Below, piece by piece: positions 1-15,605 of a stretch of DNA of 64,000 bases; the first letter of the stretch is position 1; each line of letters opens with the position of its first letter. The notes beneath the pieces are model-generated. The model was given only the letters and a program-made list of their open reading frames with translations, did no database searches and was not told the DNA's origin. The translations under genes and the position numbers were made by a program. Where the stretch lies: assembly GCA_029204225.1 (NCBI GenBank), contig CM055101.1, forward strand, positions 59,752,094 to 59,816,093. The letters run 5' to 3'. This DNA comes from Diphasiastrum complanatum (taxonomy: Eukaryota > Streptophyta > Lycopodiopsida > Lycopodiales > Lycopodiaceae).

Positions 1-1113
1 ATACTTTAAACTTGGTACAAAAGGACTCCTTTGGCGAAAAATGAAACCCTTTGCAAAATCTTATTTTTGTAATGCAAACAGTGCCAATTGAATAAAATTA
101 AAAGGTTAAAACTAGTGGACTCTTGCATCCATTGGATATCACTAATAAAAGATGGGACAGTATCTTTGTGGTTGGTCTTCCAAGGATGCAAAAAGGTAAT
201 GATGCAATCTGGGTGATGATTGATAGCCTCACCAAATTGGCTACCTTTATTCTTGTCAAGACAATTAAGAAAGTGTCTAATTTAGCTTAGACATATGTGG
301 ACCGTCTATCTAGGTTATACAGATTACCTAACGACATAGTAAGTGACCGAGATCCAAAGTTCACAAGACACTTTGGTCGGCCATATTTCATAAATTAGAA
401 ACGTTCCTCAGTTTTAGTTCTTCTGGCCATCCTAAATTAGATGGACAAATGGAGAGAACTAATCAAACCATGGATCAAATGCTTAGGGCATATGTGTCCT
501 TCAATCTTAATGGGAAAAACATAATTCCCTGATTGAATTTGCTTATAATAGTAGTAAGCATTCAGCCACTGGTTATAGCTCATTTATGCTTACGTATGGA
601 TTTCAACCTGGGTCACCTACTGAAGTCAAAACAAAATAGATCAAGGTCCATAAGGTAGCCGATTTCTTGCACGAAATGCAAAAAATGTTACAATTAGCAC
701 ATGAAAATGTCCAAAGTGCCCAAGATAGGGATAGACATTATGCTAATTTTATAGAGATCGTCTTATGAAATCAGGGTGGGTGATTCGGTTTGCTTATAAA
801 TTCCAAAGGATTCAAAGGTGTTGCGCACCGGAAACCACTACAAATTGTCTACACATTACTATGAACCATACCAAATAACCAAAAGAATGGGATCTTTAGT
901 TTATTGTCTTCACCTCCTAGATGGAACTTCAGTTCACCCAGTATTTCATGTAAACTAAAGTTGAGCTTACATGATGGTGATACGATTAGTTCTGAAAATA
1001 ACCTAGACCTCATGGAGGACATATCAGCTGGACTGACCTCCTTAAAAGTAGGAGTTGACCCATCAGCAAGACACATGTCATATGCTCGCTGGGACACTTC
1101 GTCCAATGTCTGA
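1..1113 (+). mobile_element. Ty3/gypsy fossil: integrase core and C-terminal part
   Basis: Broken plus-strand retrotransposon fragment. From about 190 to 700 the reading frames resemble the integrase core of plant Ty3/gypsy elements, including a stretch like VSDRDPKFT and the usual text about assessing tens of homologous residues around a second acidic position. From about 770 to 960 comes the linker typical of chromoviral integrases (PYQITKRMGSLVY, then LHLLDGTSVHPVFHV). The frame is interrupted several times, so the copy is dead and old. The element runs off the left window edge and no LTR can be assigned. Family call rests on recognised motifs only. Confidence 0.75.
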
Positions 1114-2200
1114 GTGACACATGTCAGACAGTCATCCTACTCACTTGCCTATGTGTCAAGTACCGCCATGTGGCAGTGTCGGTTGTGCATGGAGTTTGCC
1201 ATGTGACGATGTTAGGATGTATCAGGCTTAAAGGGTGCATGAGATTTGGGCATATGAGAGCCTACAGAGAGGCATTCCTTATCACGTTCTATGCAACAAA
1301 GGTTGGGTGGAGAAAAAGCAGCCAACTCCTTAGGGTTTTGTGGGCTACATCTATGTACTTGCTTACAGGAGGAGATCAATAAACTTTGGATTTGGCAATG
1401 GTTTGTGCTTGTTTCAGTTTGAGATCAAAGAGCGTCTGACACAATGCAAGGCTGCTATTTGTTTGATCAACAATAGAAGATGATGTTGGAGCCTACCACC
1501 TATTGGAGGATTGTTAGGCAGAGCACGCCAAAGCTGTAGAAGTTGGCCAAAGGGATCTTGTCCCAAAATCATTCATCTTTCGAATGTAAGTGGCATCAAT
1601 TTACCGGGTCATTCATCTACATGAGGAGAGGAATCATTTGAGCATGCCTCAGTGTGAGCACGTGGTCTTTTGTAGCACCCATTTGCCCCTCGTTCATCGT
1701 GTGAAGGAGGGAAAGCTATTGCAAGTGAACCTTGATGAGTGCATTGTGAGGCTTTATCTCGCAACATTAGCTGCATAGCAACCAACATTTGATGCAAATG
1801 ATATATTTATTGTGCTTCACCAAGAGGTGAAGGATGATATGAGCAGAACTCGTGGGGCCACAAGAGCCAAGGCTAAATAGGAGAGCTGGAGGATATGGAG
1901 ATTGAGCATAAGGCAGAGGCAGACAAGTTGAGTCATTCCCATCTGGTCACTGAATCACAAGCTAGGCAACTCTTGGGTCCCACTTGGATCCACAGCAAGC
2001 ACAGGTAGTTTCACAACAAGCCCTTGATAGAGAGGCCAAGGCTAGGCATCGGGAAGTCAAAGAGCTCAAGGGAGAGGTAGAGGATGACTTCATCGCATAT
2101 CCTCGTCCGAGACAACTATCAAGGACTCTTCTTGCCTTCTTATGCTAGTGACTTTGACTCAATCTCTTTGGAGGAAGAGAACTAGTAGCTATTGCTATGT
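1114..2200. other. Probable downstream remains of the gypsy fossil; no gene
   Basis: No intact gene is visible. The stretch at about 1840-2170 has short blocks of charged, helix-like coding potential (for example REAKARHREVKELKGEVED), which could be decayed polyprotein. I cannot place it in a family. Adjacency to the integrase fossil is the only reason to link them. Confidence 0.3.
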
Positions 2201-3988
2201 TAACTAGTTTTCAGTACTTGATCAAAAGCCATTGTAATTGGAGCCGTTTTCTACTCACCATTGGTCACGAGACCTTAACTATTGAAAGATATTGGTTTTT
2301 TTCTCCCTAAAGCCTAACTGAGACAATGATATATAATCATGTGCATAGAAGTCCTTATTCGGTCTTGTTTTGTTAACACATGGTGTCAACTTTGAGATCC
2401 TTTACGTTGAATTTGTATTACACATGGATGTTAATGTGGCGATCATTTGCATAATCACAAATTTCATATCTAACTTAGAAAAGTTTCATTGTTCAAGTTT
2501 GAAGATTCGACTCTCGAACTTCAACACCTACTAAACTGCTCTTTGATTGCTACATTGGAGACCTTAGAAACTTCTATTAACAATTTTTCAAGTACTATAT
2601 ACACTCTAAAAAAGTTCCCATCTATGTTCTTCAACCCAAAATGAAAACTACTTTTGCATTACATGTTTTCAAAGCTATTTGAAAGGATATTTGAGAACAA
2701 GTAATTCATACACATTCTGAAATGCTACAATGTAGAACATTGTGTAAAAGCATAAAATACAAAAAATTACAAACCTAAGGATAAATATTTTGAGGATTGG
2801 GATGGTTTTCGTATGTTTGTGCTAATTTCTCATGAGGACTGAATCTCAAGGTTATATAACCTCTAGGAAGAAAATATGTAAATTATAATCAGAAAAACTC
2901 ACAAGGCTAAGCCAACATGAATAGACTCTTTAGAATCAGAAAATTTTCCGTCATCGTGCTCGAATAAGGAAACCCTAAATGACTCGAATCCAAATCTGAC
3001 AGTCATTTACAATGGTTTTAACTCTTCTTTAAGAGACTTCAAGCTAGCCAGAAAAACTGGGACAAGATGCCATCCCTGGTCCACTCATATGGAACTCCAC
3101 ATTCGTTTAGAAAGTCCTTATTCTTCACATAATGCCATAATTGGATGGATAAAACTCTTATAGGTTTCATATGACTCTAGTCCATGTGTTAACCGTATTC
3201 TACTGTAAAAATGGGGCTTTATTCAATGGTGATGTAGCAAACAACTCTCTTTTAGTTTGGCTTCCTGAAGGTAAATGCTAGCTTATATCGACCAGAGTCA
3301 ACGATGGCTTTATATTCAGAAAGCCACACTAAGCAAGAGCCGACGTTTGAATTTGAAATTGAAAGTTCCCAATGTCTGTTTATTTAATAGGCAATACTGA
3401 TGGCAAAAGAATTCCCTTGCCAGGTAACTGTTATGGGAAGATGATCTAAATTTCATGCGAAGACTGCGCCCCAAAATAACTTATGTTTTGCTACTTCCAA
3501 GATCTCACATCATAGGATGGCAGGCAGGATAAGAAGTAACTGAAAGACACGATACTTGGACTTGGTCATCATCTGAGGGTGAACCAAACAAAAGCAATGG
3601 GCATGGCATGCTTGCTTGCTACCAACAAATTTTATCCAATGTCTGTCCCATCAACAACAATGTAAGGAAGTGTATAAACAGTATGTGCGTAACTCCAAAG
3701 GAAGGATGGATGCCAAAGGCCGGCCTGCACAACCCAACAACAGGAGTTAACAGCCAAAAAGGTGGAAGTACCGAAAGAATGCGATGGTGGTGCTGCGATG
3801 GCCCCAGCACAGGTAGTTGAAGAGCAGGAGGTGAAAATGGCGAGAAGAAAGGGAGATCGACAGCAACGGCTGAAGAAGAAGCCGCAGCTACACAGCTCAA
3901 TGCCTGCCTCCTACTCCATGCTCCAATAGACCAACTCATTTCTTTTCCCTTGGTTTGCTCTTAACAGCTTGCCACCCAGGAACTTTAC
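2201..3988. other. Intergenic stretch, nothing recognised
   Basis: AT-rich DNA with scattered stops in all frames. I see no gene, no long repeat and no RNA gene. Open frames at 3608-3939 on both strands have no recognisable motif and overlap each other antisense. Confidence 0.5.
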
Positions 3989-4110
3989 ATCTACCCTCCC
4001 CTAAGCCAATAGATGTCATCCTGTGCACAAGCAAGACCCATCTACCCTCCCCTAAGCCAATAGATGTCATCCTCTGCTCCAATAGATGTCATCCTCAAGC
4101 AAGACCCATC
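3989..4110. repeat. Short tandem duplication (about 60 bp unit)
   Basis: The phrase CCCTAAGCCAATAGATGTCA occurs twice about 60 bp apart, followed by a partial third copy beginning at CCAATAGATGTCATCCT. The phrase GCAAGACCCATC also recurs. This is an imperfect local tandem duplication in noncoding DNA. Confidence 0.75.
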
Positions 4111-4249
4111 AAAGCTTCCATGTCCAGCCCAGACCCTATATACCTGCCCAACATTGTCTAAGACATTTCGAGCGAAGTCAAATACTTATGACAATGATCA
4201 AGGATCATCATGCAACAAGAAAACGACGGGCAACTATTTCTAATGTCAA

Positions 4250-4515
4250 AGTCAAGACATTGGGTGAAAGATCGTTAAAAGAAGAAGGTTGCCATCAAGA
4301 AGGGCAAAGTGAAGAAGCTTGTTTACTTGTTGAAATTGGCTATGAGAGTGATGCAGGTGAACAAGGAATCACAGGAGATCTACATGACAGAACCAAGTGG
4401 CTTTGTAGTACAAACTCAAGAAGACAATGTACGTAGACTGAACAAAGCTTTCTATGGGTTGAAGCAAGTGTCTCGTGCATGGTATAGCCATTTTGATGAG
4501 TATTTTTTAATCTAA
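4250..4515 (+). mobile_element. Ty1/copia fossil: reverse transcriptase fragment
   Basis: A short plus-strand piece reads EIYMTEPSGFVVQ and then RLNKAFYGLKQVSRAWY. This is the conserved copia reverse-transcriptase block before the YVDD box. Neither a complete pol nor a paired LTR is visible, so it is a small relic. Confidence 0.8.
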
Positions 4516-4561
4516 GAGCTTGACGCAAAATTTTGAACAAGTTTTGTAGGGGTAGAACATT

Positions 4562-5726
4562 GTTAGAATATGCAAAATGATAGTAGAAATGTAAGAGTCT
4601 ATGTTTGTAGAGATGAATACTAGACAACAATGAGAAATAGTATTACGAGAGAGGACATGATGCTCTTGATTTGTGCATTTTGATCACATGGAAAATGGCA
4701 TTGCCTTTTGTTGTCAACATTTTGCTAGTGGACAATCACCACAATATGCTTTTTGTGATCTCCTAGGAGCATAAAAAATAACAAGTCCTTTGCAATTATC
4801 ATTTGGCTGATTCACACATGTAAATTTTGATGAAGTCAATGTTGTCAGAGTCTTGATTGAAGGTGCATCGACATTTTTGAGTTAAAGGTCATGAGTTGTG
4901 TGAAGGTGTCGAGTTGGGCATCGGGGAGAAGAAGGCGTAGTTGACATATTGATCTAAATGTATGCCACATATAATGAGGAGTAGTTTGGATGGCTCAAGA
5001 GTGAACTCAAGAGATTGTATGTTGCCATGAAAGATGCCAACACGGCCCTAAGGTTGGACTCTTCGGTCTATTCAAGATTTGTATTCACTTCTTACAAATT
5101 TCATTTTTTTCAAGATTTGTGAGTGATTTTGTAGACAATGGCACAAGATCGGCTTCAAGATATTAAATGCTCAATCTCGAGTCTCTATTCAAGATTTCAT
5201 GTAAATCTATAAATTTTGAACAAGGCATTGGCTACTGGTTCAAGATGTCGTTCAAAATGGTAGATTGTTGGCTGTCCATTTAAGAATTGGCTCAAAGCTA
5301 CAAGTCATTGATTGTTTGCTCAAGAACTAGTTCAAAACTATAGGTCATTGGCTGCATGTTCAAGAATTAGTCTAAGATAGAACATCACTTTTGGTTGCTT
5401 ATTCAAGATCATGTGTAAGCTTGTAGGTTATCAAACTGTTTGAGAAAGAAAAACAGATCTTTTATAATAAGCTAATGCAAGTTGTATCTATATAAGTTGG
5501 GAGAGTAAAGTTTTAGAGTGAAAATTAATGTATTTCTAGCAGTGTTAAAATGGACCATGGGAACTGCATTCTTATTGTAGGGCTTGGGTAGCAATTTCTA
5601 GTCTCGCTGCCTAAACTAGTTCTTATCAAATTCTCCTCCTATAACTAAAGCATTACCTTCACCTTCAAGCAAGCCATATATTTTCTTTTTGAAAGATAGA
5701 AATTAGATGTGGCTTTCATCTTTCAT
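4562..5726 (+). mobile_element. Possible LTR following the copia fragment
   Basis: After the copia fragment comes a purine-rich tract (about 4549-4560) and then TGTTAGAATATGC. A strong TATA box, CTATATAAG, lies at 5488-5496 with LTR-like sequence after it. Local imperfect repeats of about 40 bp (5281-5380, CAAGAA(T/C)TAGT phrases) lie inside. No partner LTR or target-site duplication was found, so the boundaries are uncertain. Confidence 0.35.
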
Positions 5727-6860
<1,134 letters not shown>

Positions 6861-6879
6861 CTCCCTCTTAATCTGAATC

Positions 6880-7600
6880 CTTGAATGCCTTGACCTTTAA
6901 ACTTAGTTCTACACAGAATCTTCTGTGTGACTCCAAACTTAATGCTTCAGTAAAAAGATCCGCTGTCATATCTTGTGTTCTATAGTACTACAATCTAACC
7001 TCTTCGTTGAGAACTTTGCTTCTGACAAAATGATACATCAGTTCAATGTGCTTACTCCTGGACTGAAATATAGGGTTGGCTGATAAAGCGATGGCACTGA
7101 TGATTATCACAAAATAATATCGTCGGAGCATATTGGTTCAAACCGATATCTGAGAGTAAGTTTCTCAACCAAATTGCTTCCTTGGTAGCTTGAGAGGCTG
7201 TGATATACTCGATTCAGTGGAAGATAGAGCTATCCAAGATTGCTTGCAATTGTTTCCAGGAAACTGGACCATTGTTGAGGAAGAATGTAAATCCAGAAGT
7301 AAATTTTCAAGTATCTACATCTCCTGCCCAACTCGCATTTGTGTAACAACTGAGTAAATTGAGTTTGTCATTGCCGACTGCTCCATAACACATGCAAAAG
7401 TCCATAGTAGCTCGAAGATATCTCATGACTCTGATAAGAGCCTTCCAATGTGTTATACCAGCGTTAGTCATAAACTGACTGAGAGAGATGACTACAAAAG
7501 CTATGTTTGGCCTGGTACAGATCATGGCGTACATAAGAATTCCTATAATAGAATGGTAAGGATACTCACGCATCTGCTGCTTCTCATGAATTGTTTGGAG
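6880..7600 (-). mobile_element. Copia pol remnant: end of RT and RNase H
   Basis: Minus-strand motifs include PNIAFVVISLSQF (copia CTRPDIAFAV block) and LLSCYTNASWAGD (the RNase H domain's YCDADWAGD block). Closer to the LTR the sequence resembles the DIFTKALS-type C-terminus. It belongs to the 5727-9457 element and is broken. Confidence 0.85.
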
Positions 7601-7739
7601 ACACTGGTCTTATGAAAATTTGAGTCCTGGTTCCATTGGTGAGAGAGCTAACTTGCTATTCATCAGATTATATCTGACTAACATGTTGTAGATGTACCTC
7701 TGTTGTGATATATAGATCAACTTCTGTTTTTTGTCTCTG

Positions 7740-8060
7740 TGGATTTGTATATCAAGGCATAAATGAGCTTCACCCAGATCTCGTCATATAGTGAGTTCAA
7801 AATGTCCCAAACTTCTCTTGACATTTTAGCTTCAGTTATGTGTCCAATTTGTGTATCTGATATATTGAGGATAATAAGCGCGAAAGCTTTACCGTCCTTC
7901 GATTTTCATTTTGAGTCATCGTCCATAGGTTTTACCTCTATACCTGTAACAACATCCCATAAGTCATTGGCGATTAGCAACGTCTTCATCTTAAATTTCC
8001 ACAAATGATAATTGGATCCATTCAACTTGTCTGCGATAAGACCGACTTTACTTTGAGAAT
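7740..8060 (-). mobile_element. Copia gag remnant (UBN2-type)
   Basis: On the minus strand the sequence resembles the gag N-terminal region of copia elements: LNGSNYHLWKFKMKTLL, then DGKAFALIILNI. It resembles the gag at 28252-28764. It lies just inside the primer site, as expected. Confidence 0.8.
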
Positions 8061-8259
8061 CCATCTGGAACTTAGTCTGTCAATTATATCGATGACCCTA
8101 AGATGTGGTAATGCCAACAAGAGGAAATCAATTCTCTGATACTGAAAAGGTTGAAAAGAACTGAAGAGTATGATATCAATTTAATATTGCGAAAAATATT
8201 AAGTATTAGAGCTTTCGTTCTGATATCATGTTGGAATCAGATAAAGAAGTAGTGAAATA

Positions 8260-8271
8260 GCTCTGATACCA
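8260..8271 (-). other. Primer binding site (initiator tRNA-Met type)
   Basis: Minus-strand TGGTATCAGAGC directly abuts the LTR end CCGACA. This is the usual copia primer site complementary to the 3' end of initiator tRNA-Met, and it fixes the element's orientation. Confidence 0.9.
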
Positions 8272-9457
<1,186 letters not shown>

Positions 9458-9462
9458 TTCAT

Positions 9463-10207
<745 letters not shown>

Positions 10208-10990
10208 TCACATAGTTCCTCTTGACAAAACAAGACTGAACCCTTCAAAGCCTCCCTTTAAGAATCCAAAAGATGAGTTAACATAGCAAGTACTACCAAA
10301 GATCTTCAAATGCTTTGATCCTTGGCTTCTTACCGAAAAGAACTTCAAATGAACTCTTACCATCCTAGTCTTTATTTGAGTACCTATTGCAAACAAAGTG
10401 AGCACACATCAAGGCTTCTCCCCCTCTTGCAATCAGGCCTTAGCTTCTGCATTGTATCAAGGTGTCATCCACATACACAACAACAATGATGATCTTCCCA
10501 TCTGTGATTCTCACATAAACATTTGAATCGGCTATCAATGGCTCGAATCCTAAGGATCTCAAGGCTTGATCTTTCTTCATACACCATTGTTGTGCTGATT
10601 GCTTCAGACTATAGTTACTTCTGTGCATTCAGCATGCATAGGTAGGAAGTGATTCAGAGGTATAACCTGGAGGTTGATCCATATAGACCTCTTCATCTAA
10701 TTCGCCATGTAGGAATGTTGTCTTCTCATCAACGATGTGAATCTTGAGGTCGTATGCAGCTGCATATGAAATAGTAGGCGTAAGAAAGCATGTTTCACCA
10801 CTGGAGAGAAGGTCTCAATGTAGTCGATGTCGTACTTCTAAGAAAAATCCTTTGCTACAAGTCTGGACTTGTATCTCGAAACATCTCCATTCAGTCCATA
10901 CTTGAGTTTGTAAACCCATTTGTATTGCACTGTTTTTCATTTCTCTAGCTAGCTCGAGATTGCATCACAACTTACTTTTGGCTCAATAGT
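10208..10990 (-). mobile_element. Ty1/copia fossil pieces: RT and integrase C-end
   Basis: Minus-strand motifs: SNYSLKQSAQQW and VVVYVDDTL (reverse transcriptase with the YVDD box, about 10440-10628). Upstream RT sequence continues to about 10990. KHLKIFGSTCYV (about 10280-10340) is typical of the copia integrase end. The integrase piece lies downstream of RT on this strand, which is the reverse of copia order. At least two fragments or a rearrangement are therefore involved. No LTR pair is assigned, and both pieces are broken. Confidence 0.75.
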
Positions 10991-11395
10991 GGCATTACAT
11001 GTGAATTTGACCAATTTGCCATCTATGCCAATTTTTGGCCCTATCACAATTCTACACAAAGATGCTTGACATAAAAACTTAGGAAACCCCTAAAGCTATG
11101 ATAAATTATTTTACACATGTGGGAACATGTTCCACACATGTGAAATGTACTCACAAACATAAAAACTAAAAATCACCAAGATAGATTATTTGATTTCATT
11201 CTGATGTTTAAATTTGATGCCACATGCATGGCTTTCAAGAATAAAAACTCGATATATTCAGTTCATGTCTTCGATCCTCGAAGCTTTTTTGTTCACGACC
11301 ACGCAACTCCCTTGTTTCTCTTCTACCTTGAGCTCTAAAGCTATCATAGCTTTGTGGCCATAAACAATTTGTTTTTTTTAGTTTTAAGTTTCAAC

Positions 11396-13012
11396 TGTCT
11401 GGGAATGGCTTCCCTTGGTGGTGTTGTGTGTGTGTGTGTGTGTGAGTGATACTTGGCTAAAGTGTTTGGTGCTCAGCTATGTGCGCCTATTCTTAGCGAA
11501 AGTGCGCTACACTATGCATTCAATTCGCAAAACCTAGATATGCGGCTATCAATCACAGACATTTTAGCAGTCAATCAATCAATCCGATGTAACACAACAA
11601 TCAGAGATGGAAGAACAAAAGTATTGAAAAAAAATATTGAATTTCTACTTTAAAGCCTTAGAATTTTTTCTTGTCTTTTAGACTGCTGCATATTTTAACT
11701 AGTTTATGCACAATTTGCATATTTGAACTATTTGTTGCACAGTTCGCATTTTTTGCATTTTGATAAAATTTGACAACAGGTCTAAAATGACCCAGGATTT
11801 TGTTTCAACCAACCGGCTTTTTTGCCACATACTCAGAAGGTCGACACTTCGGGTTAGGCCGACACTTCAGAGTATCCATATGCAAGCTAGAATGACTATC
11901 AAACCTCAGCTACTCGGGCGTGAAGTTTTTCAAACTATCACGATCCACCGCCGTCATGAAACGTTAGTAGAAACGTATTTAAACAGATGCTTAGCTTAAA
12001 CTATAGCTAATCAATCTTGCAATCTAATCCAACATTATATATATATTGGATCAGAGAAAAAGATATACATACAGATATAGAAATCCTGAACGCAACACTC
12101 AATGAGGTGCGTATCAAGGAAGAAAGACATTTCTAGCAGTAGCTAGTTCCATTCGTGAGAAGAGAACGCCTCTCTCATGCCGACGCGCTGATCTGGGAAA
12201 CAGACAGCGCTCAAGAAAGAACTAATGTACACTCAATTTTTGATAATGTGGACGAGTTACATCTTCTCTGCTCAATGTGCAAACTGTGAATATTGTGATT
12301 CTTGTTCAATTTTTCAGTAGATGTGTTTTCGCTGTCATTAGACATTGTCTGATGTTCGTAAATTCATTGTCAGATTAGCAAAAGCTATGTGCAGTTCGGA
12401 GGATGATTGATCGCGGCATGAGGCAATAGCCTTATCCGGCAGATCAACTCCATCTGAACTCCAACCAGAAACATCGCCTAATCAAGAACACTTGGATTCC
12501 CTCAGAGCAAGCCGATTGTTTGGCCTACGGTTTCCCAACAAGCATTTGTAATTTGATTTGTTTGAGAGTGAGTCGTTCAATGTCTCTCTTGTTAGTAGCC
12601 TGTTGACGCTCCTCTTACAATGTTGTATCTGCTTCTCTACAGATCTCTACGCTATTACACGCATTACATGCATTCTAAGCTTCTTTTTCTATTCTGAGTT
12701 CTAACCTATTCTTATATCTCACTTGGTGAGATTACAAGATATCTTAACTAATCATTACAAGAGAGGTTTAGGCTAAAACATTGGTTAATTAATTCTCTAC
12801 AACGTTAGTTTTTTTAGTTGAGCGTGACAATTTGAACTATCATGCCAGATGGGCTAAGGTCACGATAGTTCGGCCTTGCCCTATAATGTCTTCTCTTCTA
12901 TGTCTTTGTTGGGGCTTTCGTTTGGGTCCCGATGTGTCGTTGTCGATGTGTCCTGATATGTCGGGATTGGGGAATGCAGGAAAGTGGTTGCATGAGTTCA
13001 CCATTTCCAACA
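11396..13012 (-). repeat. 3' LTR of the second copia element, split by an insertion
   Basis: Plus-strand start TGTCTGGGAATGG, end TTTCCAACA. Without the 916-bp insert and its duplicated 5 bp it is about 696 bp, matching the 687-bp partner at 16940-17626. Confidence 0.9.
11625..12540 (-). mobile_element. Probable solo LTR inserted in an LTR
   Basis: The insert interrupts the sequence that is continuous at about 17165 in the partner LTR. Its edges are TGAAAAAAAA and CCCAACA (TG...CA). It is flanked by AGTAT (11620-11624) and AGCAT (12541-12545), a 5-bp duplication with one later change. A minus-strand TATA box lies at about 12035-12047. No coding sequence is present, so a solo LTR is the simplest reading. 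Confidence 0.75.
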
Positions 13013-13059
13013 CTCCCTCTTAAACGATGCGACCATTCCTGTTATCCAACTCCAATTGA

Positions 13060-14019
13060 TCATCTGTGTTTTGTGAACAGTGGTTTTTCCAACGGTTTTG
13101 TCAGCAGGTCTGCAATCACCTCTTCTGATCTTATGAATTTGACACTAAGCTCTCCTTTCGAGATCAAGTCTCGAATATAAAGGTACTTAAGAGGTATGTA
13201 CTTAGTCTTCGAATGGAAGACTGGATACTGGGCTAGATATATGGCACTCTGAGAATCCATCATCATGGTGCATGGTTCTTTCTGTTGTATGCCAATTGCT
13301 TCCAACATCATCTGCAACCATATTACCTCGTTTGCCACATTTGGCAAGAGGATTGAGCTACTAGTGTTTGTTTCTTACATATCCAACTTATTGTTGCTCC
13401 GCACGCTATCGAACAACCGCCGTCATGGACTTGCTGTCATCTTTGCACCTCGCCCAACTTGCATCACTACGATGTTACAACTTGAATTCTTCTTCGGCTT
13501 TGTAGTTCAATCCCATATTTTGGGTGCCTTTTAGATATTGTAGTATGCATTTTGCCATCAGCCAGTGTGCCATGTCAGGGTTAGAAGAGATCTAACTCAA
13601 TGAGTAGACAGAGAATGCTATATCGGATCTAGTGCAAACCGTCAAGTACATGAGACTTCTGATCATGTTTTGATATGGTATTTTCTCCATCTTCTGTCTC
13701 TCTTCTTTTGTGCTCAGACAGTCTTGCTTCGACAATTTGGCTCCAGCCATCATTGGTATCGCTTCTTTCTTGTAGGCGATCATTCGATACTGCTTCAATA
13801 CTTTTTCTGCATACTCTGATTGATTCAGGTGCATGACCCTTCTTGTTCGGTCTCTTTTGATTTTTAGCCCTAGACATTCGTCGCTTCTCCTAAATCTGTG
13901 ATTTCATAACTTGCAGATATTTGACTCTTTGTATCGTTGATTAACATTAAACAATTTCCTATCATTAAAGAGTCATCTAAAAAAATTGTTAGAATCACAA
14001 ATTTATTTTCTATACTTTT
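13060..14019 (-). mobile_element. Copia RT C-part and RNase H (second element)
   Basis: Minus-strand motifs: FLDDSLMIGN (the YVDD region), RSDIAFSVYSLS, then ANEVIWLQMMLEAIG, DSQSAIYLAQ and ADLLTKPLEKP of copia RNase H. The order matches the family. The copy is broken. Confidence 0.9.
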
Positions 14020-14663
14020 TGTGAAGGATTTTAGATCATTCAAGATCCAATCCATGTCCCTGATCTTTGGTTACAATAAGGAGCAAACCAACAATCCTGC
14101 CAATGTAGAAAAATCAACATCTACATACAAAATGAGATGCAAACTCTAAGAGATATTGATCAAACATGAACCAAAACATAAAATGTGGTTGTTGTCCGTA
14201 CAATTACAGTACCCTACTGTATTTCACACGTGTGAAACCAAAAATAGCAATAAATGATCATTCTACACATAGAATTGCAAGTTAACATCATGAGAGTGCG
14301 CCAATGAGTAGTAAAACCCAAAGAGAACCATGTATAATGATGAAATGAGAGAGAGAAGAGAGAAGTTGTGTCTCTCAATGAGTTTCTTCTTTTTATAACA
14401 GGTCCAAACCCTATTTGGCCACTTGGTTTTCTCTCCAAAATGTAAACCCTACTATTTTTGGGTCTAGATTCGATGTACCCAAAGTTCAAATTTGAATCTC
14501 TCTCAAACTCGACTACCAACTTTCCCACACTTTCAAAAAGTGTTTATTGAATGTATTTTAAACTACTATAACTTCAAAAAGTTTATCTCTAAGTCTAAAA
14601 TGAGTTTTGGCCTCATATTGACAATTTACCAAAATATGACTAAACTTGTTGAAAACTCCCACA
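14020..14663 (-). repeat. 3' LTR of the TRIM-like element
   Basis: Aligns with 14954-15600. It contains the G-box-like palindrome CACACGTGTG near 14226 and ends CTCCCACA before the purine tract. Confidence 0.85.
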
Positions 14664-14953
14664 CTCCCTCTTCAACTAGTTTTTGCATTGTTTCAACCAT
14701 ACTACTTTGATCCAACTTTAGAATGATCTCCATCCTAAGTATAGATCTCCTTTCCAAGGTTCTAAAGTAGTTTCCATAATTGACATAGAGAATAGTGTCC
14801 AAATTGGATGCTTCACTATTTCTTACATCAATTTTACACATCAAGATATAACTAGAACATGAAGAATCAAATAGAATGTGAATGAAATGAATCCTCCATG
14901 CTTCAAACTTTGAACTCTCTAGAAAATCACAGCAACCAAACAATTAATGTCAG

Positions 14954-15600
14954 TGATGACCATTTCAGATCATTCAAGATTCAATCCATATCCCTGATCT
15001 TTGGTTGCAATAAAGAGCAAACCAACAATCCTGCCAATGTAGAAAAATCAGCCTCTACATACAAAATGAGATGCAAACTCTAAGAGATACTGATCAAACA
15101 TGAACCAAAACATAAAATATGGTTGCTATCCATACAGTTATAGTATCCTACTGTATTTCACACGTGTGGAACCGAAAATAGCAATAAATGATCATTCTAC
15201 ACATAGAATTGCAAGATAACATCATGAGAGTGCACCAATGAGTTGTAGAACCCAAAGAGAACCATGTATAATGATGAAATGAGAGAGAGAAGAGAGAGAA
15301 GATGTGTCTCTCCATGAGTTTTCTCCTTTTATAATAGGTCCAAATCCTATTTGGCCACTTGGTTTTCCCTCCAAAATGTAAACCCTACTATTTTTGGGTC
15401 TAGATTTAATGTACCCAAAGTTCAAATTTGAATTTCTCTCAAACTTGATTACCAAATTTTTCACCATTTCAAAAAGTGTTTATTGAATGTATTTTAAACT
15501 AATATAATTTCAAAAAGTTTATTTCTAAGTCTAAAATGAGTTTTGGCCTCATATTAAATAATCTACCAAACTATGACTAAACTTGTTGAAATCTCTCACA
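14954..15600 (-). repeat. 5' LTR of the TRIM-like element
   Basis: Aligns with 14020-14663, including CACACGTGTG near 15160. Ends CTCTCACA, followed directly by the target duplication CTTTT. Confidence 0.85.
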
Positions 15601-15605
15601 CTTTT

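Larger units (their letters stand above)
14020..15600 (-). mobile_element. Small TRIM-like LTR element nested in copia RT
   Basis: Two direct repeats (14020-14663 and 14954-15600, about 645 bp each, TG...CA) enclose only 290 bp with no coding motif. The 5-bp duplication CTTTT lies at 14015-14019 and 15601-15605, and the interrupted RT sequence resumes on either side. A purine-rich tract GAGGGAG (minus, 14664-14670) borders the left repeat. No canonical tRNA-Met primer site adjoins the right repeat. By eye the repeats differ at about 7-8% of positions, mostly transitions. The size and lack of genes fit a TRIM-type nonautonomous element. Confidence 0.85.
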
